A stretch of DNA of 64,000 nt, from assembly GCF_018446385.1 (NCBI RefSeq), contig NC_055992.1, forward strand, positions 101,512,947 to 101,576,946. Direction: 5' to 3'. Made by a program: the position numbers and the translations under genes. The notes beneath the pieces were generated by a model. The model saw only the letters and a list, made by a program, of their open reading frames with translations, had not been told where the DNA came from and did no database searches. Shown here piece after piece: positions 54,674 through 64,000 of the stretch; the stretch's first letter is position 1; every line of letters starts with the position of its first letter. Origin of the DNA: Zingiber officinale (taxonomy: Eukaryota; Streptophyta; Magnoliopsida; Zingiberales; Zingiberaceae).

Positions 54674-54990
54674 CACTACAACAAAAATATTAAAAGACAA
54701 CGGTTAAAAATCGTTGTCGTAGGCCCTTAAAAACTGTTGTAATTGGCAGTGTTGTTAAATGTGCAGTAAAAGACAACGGTTTAAAACCGTTGTCTTTGAC
54801 CACATTAGACAACAGTCATGCAACGGATTTAAATTGTTATTTTTTAATACTAAAGACAACAGTTCTGCAACAGTATAAAATCGTTGTAATTGCTAGTTTT
54901 ACAATAATTTGATCGCAGATATGCTTTTGACAACAAATACACTGTTGTCTTTCTTCAAAATTTAGTTTAAAATCATTGTCTTTGAATACT
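54674..54990. repeat. CACTA 1 left terminal and subterminal repeats
   Basis: AAAGACAACGGTTTAAAACC / CCGTTGTCTTTGAC and related half-sites repeat about every 40-60 bp. The same arrangement is at 63629 onward. Confidence 0.85.
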
Positions 54991-56371
54991 TTTCACAATG
55001 GTTAAAAAATCGTTGTCTATGTTGATTAGAAAATGCATCGCGAATAGATAAAACAATATAATATTTTTGTACACAAACTAGTACAACATATATACATTCA
55101 CAAAAACCATTTTCAACATATATACATTCAGTTGTCTTTTATACATGTTGTCTCAATCAAAAACTAGTACAACATATATGTACATTCACTTAAGTTAAGT
55201 TTATAAACTTCTACAATTACTACAAGCTATCCAAACATGACCACAAGTAGTTTATCATACCATAACCACAAAAGATGAGACCACAAAATTAAGTTTATCA
55301 GACCACAACAATCTTCACGTACCGATCCGTTTTCTGCATACATAATTTCATAGACTTAGCTTGCAAACCCAACTTTCTCCCTTTTCTGAAAATAAAATAT
55401 AGTTAAAGCCATAGAAAAAAGTAGAAACATGCATGTATAAACTGATAATCATTGCAAACTGATAATTGAAATGGATAAATCTAATAAACCACTACAAACT
55501 AAATTGATAATTGAAACAAACAAGCCCCAAAAGTAGAAAACTTATCAACATGTATAAATAATTATAAACTTCTTGCAGCTTTGCATCTTTTGTACTGTAG
55601 AAACCAAATTGTGAAGTACGTACATAAATCTAGACCTTCTGAAATGTTGAAGTAAAAGAATGTCCAAATAAGCACGAGAAACGTTGCCGCTTCACATTTT
55701 CATGAGTAGTCAAGCAAGTGAGCATGAAAAAAGTTGATGAATATATAAACTTAACATTATATCTTAAACCATGTATTATGTGAAAGAAGCTAGATAAAAT
55801 AGCTAACAGCAGCAACAGAAAGAAGGAATCATAGAGGAAGTCATGTACCTTATGTCTCAACATTACAGCAGCAACACTCTAGTAAGATCTCAAAGCTTGA
55901 GGATATGCAGTTTACATAAAAACCACAAAGCAATATATGAAACTAGTTTCAACATTATTTCTATAAAAATGCAAGAACAAACTAATCCATTAAACCATCT
56001 GAACTGTTAATCAATTTATGCAATCCAGAATATGATTTTCTAAACTGATAATCACTATCACCTAAACTTACAATCACTACAAACTTAATTAACTGATAAT
56101 TTGACAAGTGTGTTAGTCCTACAGAAATGTGTTTACCAACAAATGATATATATGTTTGAACATCTCAAAATCTTAAGATGTTGAAAATCATTTCATGCAT
56201 TCCAGAATAAGAATAATAATAAAATAGAGATGTTCTACCTTGATGTCCTACACACTAAAGTTTTAATAATCATGATGTTTCCAAGGGCATATCTGTTAGG
56301 ATCAGATTATGTAATTTGCATTATATGCAAATACTTTCCGAATAGATCAAGTCATTGTATGATTTTACATA
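54991..56371. other. CACTA 1 non-coding left part
   Basis: AT-rich. Near repeats of AACTAGTACAACATATAT with ACATTCA occur at about 55065-55190. No protein motif was seen; it may hold the 3' UTR and terminal introns of the minus-strand gene. Confidence 0.5.
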
Positions 56372-58532
56372 CCTAGTCATAAATATAGTCTCGTATGCAT
56401 TCTGCCCACTCGGAACGCACTTCATCAATTTCTTCTCTAGAGTACTGCGTTTTGATGAACTGTGATCAAAGACATAAATTAGATTAGTAAAAAACAGTCA
56501 AAAGATGATAAGTGCAAAATGATAAACACACAAATATTTAAGAAGATTGAGAATTGAATGTCAAATATTACTATTGATCGAAGTGAATCTCTCTCGATAG
56601 CTTCCACTTATTCAATAATATCTCTCATATATCTCATCACATAAAAACCACACTGTTTCGAATCTGGTTGGCGAGGACCCTATGTTAAAAATAAATTGTA
56701 AATGTCTAATATACATGTTTAATTGTTTATAATTTAATCATAAGTAGGCATGCATACCTTTATTACTTCCCATGCAACATGTTTTTTCCCTTTTTTTTCC
56801 TTGTTTGAATTAAACAATCTTATGCTCCTTTATACATCAATAAGAATGGACATATAAGAGTTTAACTGATTAAAAAAATACTTAATAAAATTAAAATATG
56901 TACTCACATATCCACTACGTATTTCCAGTCCTCGTCACGAATGCGATGACTAAGCGAATCTAACAAATAAACTGTCTCCTTATATGGATCAATGACAGTG
57001 AGAATCCAATGATAACTATGCACAAATCACATAATTATTGCATGCATATTTCTCGAAACAATAAATTAAAACTGATATTATAAGTCTTACTTACCCAACA
57101 TTATGTGGCACTAAAATTAGTTGATTTCTTGATGCTTGACTCAGCTTATCTGCCAAAACATTAGCTCTTTCATTCAAGTGCTCGATTTTGTTGTTTTTGT
57201 CCAGTCGAGTCACACATGGCACATATGGGATAATGTGTGGATTCACAAATCTAATTTTGTGGACATTGTTATATGTTTTTAGCTTTTTATAAAGATGCCT
57301 ACCATTTCTAAATGAAAAATGTTACAATGCTAAATTAATAAAGTTTATACAATTTATATGGTAAACAAATAGAATAAGAAGACTTACCACATGTAAATTA
57401 CTATACAATTTGCAGTTATGGGATCCAAATGATAAAAAGGAATGATATCTTCAAGGTGCATAAGGATTTCATAATCATCGTCAAAGAAACCATGCTCACA
57501 AATCATTGATATATTTGTTTCATCATTTAGAGCATGCTTACAATAACAGTACAGTAGATGCAATGACCTTGGCACACTTGATGAAATAATTGGGTTATTT
57601 CTTTGGACAACACTTCTTTTCCTTTAAGGATTCTAAAAATTGCAAATGTACACATGTTAGGTGCAACACTAATCTTTGTTGTACAATTTAACTATAAATA
57701 TAATATGATATTTACCTCATCTTGCATAACTACCAAGTTAGCCGGCCATCCCACATGTGTTCCTATAGCATCACCAATTGTATCACATTGATTTGGAATT
57801 GGAAATGGAAAATGTGCTAATTCATCCACAGCCTTATTAATGGAGACACGCATACAATTAATGGGTAATGGAACACCATGAAGTAATTTACCAACCGCAT
57901 TGACATGAACAATTGTACCATATGCAACAATATTGCTCTTAGAACCCAATGCCAATGCAACCGGTTTATCCTATAAGATAAGTAATCATGTTATAAATTG
58001 ATGCAACTCATAGTTTCAATAATACTAAGTAATATAACGACAACTAAATATATACCTAGAATAAATCATCATTGTTCAAAATTTACATGTCATCATCATC
58101 CAAAGTTTCAATATTTGGGACACACTTTTCAATTTTTATATTTTCATCACTCATGGGATGCAACTTTACTGAGCAACTACCTTTTTCATCAGTATCTAAG
58201 TCGCATGCACCCTTTCTGAACATTGCTTCAAGTTTCTGTATGCGTTTATCTTGATTTGATATGCGTGAATTTTATTTGACGATGCATGCATTTTGTTCTG
58301 AGATTAATATCTTTGCCTCCATCAACTCCTTTTGTTGAATGATAAACTGCTCATCAACAAGATATTTCTTCACTATGCTGCCAACATTAAAATAGAATGT
58401 TGGAGTGACATGACCTCCAACACCCCTCACACGCCCAGAATGCTCCTCAAATGAAAGTGCTTTTGAAAGGATATCCGTGTTTGCCTCTTCTAAGTGAAAC
58501 TTACCCTCCCGCTTTTGTTGCACATAATCATC
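56372..58532 (-). pseudogene. CACTA 1 plant-transposase / DUF8039-like / Ulp1 (C48) peptidase gene, multi-exon, with stops
   Basis: Minus-strand exons by GT/AG and homology. 58532 to about 58035: DILSKALSFEEHSGRVRGVGGHVTP, the end of the En/Spm plant transposase family, with a TAA after NACIVK. 57970-57716: GSKSNIVAYGTIVHVN..LHGVPLPINCMRVSI..PFPIPNQCDTIGDAIGTHVGWP, DUF8039-like. About 57640-57390: FYHLDPITANCIVIYMW. 57298-57095, then 57015-56908: YHWILTVIDPYKETVYLLDSL, with the His-Trp and Asp of C48 peptidases. To 56758: KKHVAWEVIK. 56679 to about 56573: GPRQPDSKQCGFYVMRYMRDII, with the catalytic Cys. About 56465-56372: REEIDEVRSEWAECIR. Stops after DIIE and near 57635 indicate decay. Such proteins accompany CACTA elements; the role of the protease is unclear. 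Confidence 0.8.
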
Positions 58533-58799
58533 CTGTCATGCAAAAGAAAACAAAATAATTACTGGTACAGAATAAATTACTGGTAAATAACTCCCCATTA
58601 AGTACTAACACTAATATGGATAAACATTTGTTTTAAAATTACCAATGGTGATTTGCTAATTATTTTAATGGTTGTGTATGCATACAAATACAATTTTACT
58701 AATTGTGTAGAGTTTTCTGAAAAAGAAAAGGGGAGAGCACAGATGATCAACATGAGAACACTACTGCCACAGCTTATTCTGTAGTGCAACTATCCATGT

Positions 58800-58990
58800 A
58801 AAATTTTGCTGAAAATAAGCAGATGCAGATTTTGAAGAAATGATTTTGATGCAGATGTAGATTTTGATGCAGATGCAGAAGCAGATGCAGATTTTGATGA
58901 AATGATTTTGATGCAGATTTTGATGAAACAATTTTGACGTAGATGCAAATTTTGATGCAGAAGCAAATGCAGATTTTGATGCTATTCTGG
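58800..58990. repeat. GCAGATTTTGATG minisatellite in CACTA 1
   Basis: Irregular 6- to 13-bp units of GATGCAGATTTTGATGAAA / GATGCAGATGCAGA over about 190 bp. It gives repetitive frames on both strands and is not a gene. Confidence 0.8.
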
Positions 58991-59263
58991 GTGTGAAACG
59001 ATTCTGTAATAAAAAGCAAATTGTATCCAAACTATTGCTGAAAATAAGCAGATGCAGATTCATGTTTAAAGATCCAAATTTTGTTGTATAACAATTGTTT
59101 TTTTTCTGCAATGATGTAGTGTACATAAATGTAACAATAAATTATTGTTACGACAATAAAGGACAGAGGCATAATAAAAACCATAAAGACATAATAGATT
59201 TAGTAGGAAAGACACATAATGAACTTGCTTACAATCTTTTCTATTGTCATTTTCAAATCCCAA

Positions 59264-60672
59264 TGTGAGCTACAGATGATAGATTCACAATACGCCCTTC
59301 GATTCCTGACTCCTTTGCTGTAGTTTTCATTTTCTCAAGTAGAAGGTTTGTCAACAAAAAGTGACCTGGAGTCAAAAGGAATTTAAAATGAACAAAAGGA
59401 ATTTAGAGAATTAAAGATAATTTGGTCAAAAAAAATCCAATAAAACTATTGCAGGGTATTAGGGAATGAAATTGATTTATTGAGTGTAAGAGATATACCC
59501 AGATGATTTGTAGCAAATTGCATCTTTATACCATCTTCTGAGAGTTTATAAGGGCAGTTCATCACGCCAGCATTGTTTCTGATGACAAATTAAAGATGTA
59601 AAAATTGGGGAAAAAGAAGAAGAAGGAAGTGACAAGCATGCAACATTTGAACTTGAGAAGCATGTGAATACATCAAGACGTTGAGGGGTAGATTCCTTTC
59701 AATGAATCTGTTTGCGAAGGCTCGGACAGACTTTTGTGAGCTAAGTTCAAGCTTCGAGACATCAACTTTAGCAGATGAAATACTCTGTTGGATATTCTCC
59801 TTTACCACATTGGCAGCTTCCATGTTCCTTGCTCCAATGATGACATGTGCTCCTCTGAGGGCCATAACCCTTGCAGTTTCAGCTCCAATCCCACTACTTC
59901 CACCTGGGGTTTGCATGAAAATTCTTATATGCTTAGATCCAATGGTTCAGAAACTATTTACCTTAGTTTTTAAAAAATATATATATGTGTATTTTTCCTT
60001 ATTTTAGCTGAAAGAAACTTGTATCACAGATGATGCAAGTACCAAATTCATCATCGTCACCCAATGATTGGTTTGGGTTCAGCACTATGATGCAGGTATA
60101 CCATGCTTAAATTGTTTATCGTAACAAAGATTCTTAGGGTTAGGATATTTTGTTCTAAAAAAAAGGAGATGTTTCGGAACGTCGTGTACATTGAATAAAA
60201 GAAAATTCGACATTCATTTCAAGTATGAAGATCAAATGTATCAATATTCAAATCTAGAAGAGAGATTCTCATTCATTGACATAATATTAGTATAGCGATC
60301 AGCAAGCAACATTAATAAATTAAAATAAGAGTTAACATTTTAAAAGCTTTTTCAATATAAAAAGGAGCCATCACCAAACGAGCAGCGAGGAAAGAGTGGG
60401 AGTTTGGATGAATTAGGCACCAAAATCAAGTCGAAAACAAATCAGATCTGTGCATCAAAACACGAATCAAGCTAGAGTTCGGAAAAAGCCAAGCTCGCTT
60501 AAGCAAGAACAGATTTTCAAAGAGTGATTCTCCAGATCCTAGGGATGGACAAATCGGTGATGATGACAGTCTGCTTGGAAGCATCAACGCCCTCAGTGAC
60601 CTGCTTGGATGTGGAACCAAAGCCGAATCCGGTTGGGCCGGACAGTCGGGTGAGGCTCCTAAAGAATCCCAT
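59264..60672 (-). pseudogene. Captured host gene fragment: short-chain dehydrogenase/reductase, TIC32-like, exons 1-4
   Basis: Exon 1 60672-60555 from ATG: MGFFRSLTRLSGPTGFG...STSKQVTEGVDASKQTVIIT; its splice donor reads AT instead of GT. Exon 2 59903-59672: [27 protein letters not shown] (cofactor-binding TGxxxGIG, completed by exon 1) ..NLPLNVL. Exon 3 59578-59499: INNAGVMNCPYKLSEDGIKMQFATNHLG (NNAG motif). Exon 4 59365 to about 59264: [33 protein letters not shown] (catalytic Ser region). Splices between exons 2, 3 and 4 are in frame. The YxxxK active site and everything after it are absent: about 180 of roughly 310 residues. The donor gene is not in this window. Not an active enzyme. Confidence 0.88.
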
Positions 60673-61079
60673 GCCGCCTCTCGTTTGATCGTCGAGGAAA
60701 CCGCCAAGAGAGTGAGAGACGAGTCGATAGGAGCAAAGGATGAGCCACGAGAGGGTTAGTTTGAGAGGAGTTCGAAGGAGAGGTTCAAGGAGAGGGGTTC
60801 GTCGGAGATGTTCAGCGAGAGAGGTTTAGGCAGAGAGGAGTTTTGAGGAGAGGGGTTCGTGCAAAGGGGTGGAAGGCAAAAACGTGTGAGGAGATCGGGA
60901 AGAGGAGATTGTGTGAGGAGATCAGGAAGAGGAGATTGTGTGAGGAGAGGGAACATGAAGAGATCGTGTGATGAGGAGAGGAGAAAGACACAATTATGCC
61001 TAGGGTTCCCGAAGACTAAGGGGAGGGAAAACACGCGCCAAAGAATTTTTCGAAGAGGGAAATCATTAAACCTCTAAAA
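60673..61079. other. CACTA 1 stretch upstream of the captured gene
   Basis: Purine-rich on the plus strand with GAGGAGAGGGGTTCGT and three AGGAGATTGTGTGAGGAGA-like units (60880-60960). It may be the captured 5' leader and promoter of the SDR gene. No ORF supported. Confidence 0.45.
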
Positions 61080-61304
61080 ATGCGCTTAAAAACAATGGTT
61101 TTAGGAAACCGTTGTAAAATGCGTTGTTGATTAGAAAACAATTCACTCAACGACAACGGTTTTTACAAAACTGTTGTCTTTTTTTTTTTTAAAGCTCAAA
61201 GACAACGGCTTTGTTAAAAACCGTTGTCTTTTATCAAATTAACAATGGTTCCTTCAAAAACCGTTGTCTTTATAGTGTTGTCTTTTAACATATTTGTTGT
61301 AGTG
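61080..61304. repeat. CACTA 1 right terminal and subterminal repeats
   Basis: GACAACGGCTTTGTTAAAAA / CCGTTGTCTTT and similar motifs, ending TTTGTTGTAGTG. Confidence 0.85.
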
Positions 61305-61307
61305 CTT

Positions 61308-61929
61308 TGATCTCCTCTTCCGGCACACACCTTCGGCGAAGCGTGTCTCCGCATTTCCTAAAAAGTAGTGGTTCGTGCCATATGTAATATTTGACGCCTG
61401 AGAAAAACTTCTTCTTTTACTGCCAGGTGAGTTACGGGGGAAGCACTCCACTTGCAAGATAGTTTACAAAATCTGCATACCAAGGAACTCTGTCAGAACC
61501 AACTGCCAATAAATGCTCGTCAGGGAAAACATCGTTAATGGGCAGATCAAAAGCCACATCTTTTTGCCCATTCGGCCATACCCGGGACAGGTGATCTGCC
61601 ACGACATTTTCATCCCCTTTCTTGTCTCTGATTTCCATATTAAACTCCTGAAGGAGCAAGATCCATCTAATCAAGCGAGGTTTGACATCTTTCTTATTAA
61701 ACAAATATCTTATGGCAACATGATCAGAATACACTATTACTTTTGAGCCCACTAGATAGGACCTGAACTTGTCGATTGCAAACACTATGGCCAACAATTC
61801 TTTTTCGGTGGTGGAATAGTTCATCTGGGCTGCATCCAATGTCTTGATTGCATAGTGGATTGCGTGCAGAGCTTTATCCTTCCTTTGCCCTAAAACTGCG
61901 CCTACAGCAAAATCGCTGGTGTCGCACAT
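61308..61929 (-). pseudogene. pol: RNase H of E and first codons of integrase
   Basis: The minus frame [76 protein letters not shown] is the reverse-transcriptase RNase H-like domain. It continues [21 protein letters not shown]. Then come two stops (PP*LTWQ*KKK near 61395-61435) and the integrase start (KYYIWHEPLLFRKCGDTLRRRCVPEEEIK), cut by CACTA 1 at 61305. Confidence 0.88.
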
Positions 61930-63258
61930 GATCTCGAATGGGAGTTCCCAGTCTGGAGCTTAAATTATGGGAGCTGAGATGAGAGTGTTCTTAATCTTCT
62001 TAAATGCCTCATTGCAATCATCATCGAAACAAAATTCTGCATCCTTGATCAACAGATTAGTTAGTGGCTTGGGAATTTTTGAAAAGTCCTTGATGAAGCG
62101 CCTATAGAATCCAGCATGCCCTAGAAAACTTCTAACCCCTTTGACGTTAAGAGGTGGAGGCAGTTTCTCAATTGTCTCAATTTTAGCTTTGTCTACCTCA
62201 ATCCCACGTTCTGAAATCTTATGTCCTAGCACAATCCCTTCTTTGACCATGAAGTGGCATTTCTCCCAGTTCAGCACCAAGTTTACATCTTTGCATCTCT
62301 GGAGAACCCTAGAAAGATTCAGAAGGCAGGTGTCGAAATCGTTACCGTATACTAAGAAATCGTCCATGAACACCTCCATAATCTTTTCTGTGAAATCAGA
62401 GAATATTGTCATCATGCATCGCTGAAATGTAGTTGGTGCGTTGCAAAGCCCAAACGTCATTCGTCGATAAGCATAGGTACCAAAAGGCCATGTGAAAGTG
62501 GTCTTTTCCTGATCTAGGGGGTGAATTGGGATTTGAAAGAAACCAAAGTATCCATCCAGATAGCAAAAATAGGAATGTTTCACCAATCTTTCCAGCATCT
62601 CATCAATGAATGGTAAGGGAAAATGATCTTTCCTAGTCTCCTTGTTAAGCTTCCTGTAATCAATACACACCCCGCCATCCCGTAACTGTCCTCGTTGGGA
62701 TCAATTCATTGTTTTCATTTTTAACCACCGCCATCCCCCTCTCTTAGGGACCACATGGACTGGGTTCACCCATTCACTGTTTGATATAGGATAGATGATT
62801 CCGACATCAAGGAGTTTCAACACCTCTTTCTTCACTATTTCCTTTAGGTTCGGGTTCAGTCTTCTTTGATGCTCAATTGAGTTTTTATATCCTTCTTCGA
62901 GTAAAATCCTGTGCATGTAGATTGAGGGGTTGATCCCTTTAATGTCATCAATGGTGTATCCAATTGCTTTTCTATGTGCTTTTAGTTCCTTGATCAATTT
63001 TTGAGTCTCTGTCTCGGCCAGGTTCGCATTAATGATCATTGGGAATGTGGAATACGGACCAAGGAACGCATACTTAAGGTTAGGTGGTAGAGGTTTTAAC
63101 TCCACTTGGGGTGGCACAATCTCAGGCAAGGCTGGTTCCTGTTCTAACAGCCGAATTTCCTCGTTTACCTCGGCCTGCTCTGATGCTTCTTTAGTTTCTT
63201 TGGCCATCCTCTCAGCTTCGTTGTCTCTATCCAGGTCTTCTTCCATAATTGATACCAA
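61930..63258 (-). pseudogene. pol: Reverse transcriptase of E
   Basis: The minus frame includes HRILLEEGYKNSIEHQRRLNPNLKEIVKKEVLKLLDVGIIYPIS (RT entry region), then CIDYRKLNKETRKDHFPLPFIDEMLERL..YLDGYFGF, FTWPFGTYAYRRMTFGLCNAPTTFQRCM and FMDDFLVYG, the active site in the FMDD form usual for Athila. Next is GHKISERGIEVDKAKIETI..VRSFLGHAGFYRRFIKDFS. Two compensating frame errors lie at about 62680-62740 and a TAA follows APII near 61960. Inactive. Confidence 0.92.
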
Positions 63259-63628
63259 GGTAAATATCGATCCTCCCTGGGATTTTAATAAGGCCTCATC
63301 GCACCAAGGAAAGATCGTTTTCGCATCCTTACACTACACCCTGATGGGTTCCTCTAATCCTTCTTGAACCTTGTTTCCTGCGTGTCTTAACTTGCTTTCA
63401 TTTGTCCGCACTCCCATGTCTTCTCCTGTAGCGATCGGGTGTAGAGATAAGTTCAATACATCTTGTCCTGACCACTCGCTGAGATTCGATGCCACTGTAT
63501 GAATTATTTCTTGTGCTTCATCCAGATCCTTTTACATGAGTGCTCCTCCATCCGCTACATCCAGAAGGCTTTTGTCTTGGAGTGATAGTCCAATGTAGAA
63601 TATGTGACGAATCAACCAACTCAGAATA
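63259..63628 (-). pseudogene. gag: gag C-terminus of E joined to pol
   Basis: The minus frame HIFYIGLSLQDKSLLDVADGGALM*KDLDEAQEIIHTVASNLSEW matches the end of the Athila gag domain (FY.GL......LD..A.G.L....EA...I..MA.N...W), with one stop. Only about 200 bp separate it from the RT leader, too short for a protease domain, so an internal deletion is likely. Cut at 63628 by CACTA 2. Confidence 0.7.
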
Positions 63629-64000
63629 CACTACAACAAAAACATTAAAAGACAACGGTTAAAAACCGTTGTCATAGGCCCTTTAAACTCGTTGTAACTG
63701 ACACTGTTGTTAAATGTGCTGTAAAAGACAACGGTTTAAAACCGTTGTCTTTGACCACATTAGACAACAGTCATGCAACGGATTTAAAGTGTTGTCTTTT
63801 AATACCAAAGACAATAGTTCTGCAACAGTATAAAACCGTTGTAATTGCCAATTTTGTAAACATTTGATCGCAGATATACTTTTAACAACATATACACTGT
63901 TGTCTTTCTTCAAAATTTAGTTTAAAACCATTGTCTTAGAATACTTTTCACAACGGTTAAAAATCGTTGTTTTTGTACATTCATTTGCATGTCTATATAT
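63629..64000. mobile_element. CACTA DNA transposon 2, left end, runs out of window
   Basis: CACTACAACAAAAACATT at 63629, then the same subterminal order as 54674-54990 with about 90% identity by eye. Inserted in gag of E after ATA (63626-63628), the expected 3-bp duplication. Only the terminal 372 bp are visible. Confidence 0.88.

Larger units (their letters stand above)
54674..61304 (-). mobile_element. CACTA (En/Spm) DNA transposon 1, TSD CTT
   Basis: 6631 bp from CACTACAACAAAAAT to TTTGTTGTAGTG, flanked by CTT (54671-54673 and 61305-61307), inserted in the integrase zinc-domain coding region of E. Subterminal arrays of ACAACGG..CCGTTGT inverted motifs sit at both ends. It carries a transposase-accessory/Ulp1-type gene (56372-58532) and a captured SDR gene fragment (59264-60672). 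No DDE transposase (TPD/Transposase_21) was found, so it is probably non-autonomous. Strand given by the coding direction. Confidence 0.93.
48892..63628 (-). mobile_element. Athila-like Gypsy retrotransposon E (5' part beyond window)
   Basis: Minus-strand order from the right: gag C-terminus (63628-63480), RT, RNase H, integrase (split by CACTA 1), ATHILA-type ORF in the env position, PPT, 3' LTR (50396-48892). LTR ends TGATGT..ACATCA. The order, the FMDD box and the extra ORF after integrase fit the Athila lineage. Protease coding appears lost between gag and RT. Two CACTA elements interrupt it (54674 and 63629). Confidence 0.88.

Noticed and set aside
54674-54990. Subterminal ACAACGG/CCGTTGT repeats as a riboswitch-like or ncRNA structure
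   Set aside because: They sit at both ends of a CACTA transposon and are the expected transposase-binding subterminal repeats.
58774-59126. Frames rich in Ile/Cys/Lys on the minus strand in CACTA 1
   Set aside because: Produced by the GCAGATTTTGATG minisatellite; not a protein.

Overview
The window is plant nuclear DNA, about 85% made of nested transposable elements around one island of host sequence (about 23.3-30 kb). The intronless, very GC-rich kinase gene beside AT-rich intergenic DNA suggests a commelinid monocot. That is an inference from composition and retrotransposon style, and I cannot name the species. There are no bacterial features, CRISPR arrays, rRNA or tRNA genes.

Left cluster (1-20,794): a gag-only Copia-type retrotransposon (element A) fills this region. 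Its 5' LTR is broken by another Copia LTR (ending at 1618). Its gag is broken by a 10.2-kb Gypsy element on the minus strand (G1, 3773-13945, TSD GGTAT). Its 3' internal part holds a second gag-only Copia element (B, 14495-18809, TSD AGTAT). G1 has lost RT, RNase H and most of integrase, but carries a plus-strand, intron-containing extra ORF (5376-7612) and two arrays of a 64-bp tandem repeat, between which the 3' end of that ORF is duplicated. From 20,795 to 23,342 lies a repeat-rich remnant of a related element.

Host island (about 23,343-30,000): a probable last exon of an unrecognised host gene directly abuts transposon sequence. It is followed by a complete MAPKKK17/18-like protein kinase gene (25062-26321) with TATA box and clustered W-boxes, a possible untranslated first exon near 27.3 kb, and a tRNA-derived SINE-like insertion with 19-bp target duplications.

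Middle cluster (29.4-47.5 kb): foldback/MITE elements associated with TA repeats, a 195-bp tandem repeat, an LTR remnant, and a Gypsy LTR (G2) split by two more gag-only Copia elements: C (32496-38871, TSD ATCAA, intact 491-aa gag) and D (39213-45277, TSD AACAT, decayed gag). The G2 3' non-coding region (79-bp repeats) follows.

Right cluster (47.5-64 kb): an LTR fragment (F) is interrupted by another LTR (H), which is interrupted by an Athila-like Gypsy element on the minus strand (E, 48892-63628 and beyond). E carries env-position/ATHILA-type ORF, integrase, RNase H and RT remnants. A CACTA DNA transposon (54674-61304, TSD CTT) is inserted at the start of its integrase; a second CACTA of the same family starts at 63629. 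The first encodes the remains of a plant-transposase/DUF8039-like/Ulp1-protease protein and carries a captured four-exon fragment of a host short-chain dehydrogenase gene.

Most unusual signals: (1) tandem arrays of short hairpins whose stems change in a compensatory way, in the LTRs of C and D and in the 3' internal region of A; (2) in five LTR families, an array of short palindromes, different in each family, directly upstream of the LTR TATA box; (3) SDR gene capture by CACTA; (4) the spliced antisense gene with duplicated 3' end and 64-bp arrays in G1.
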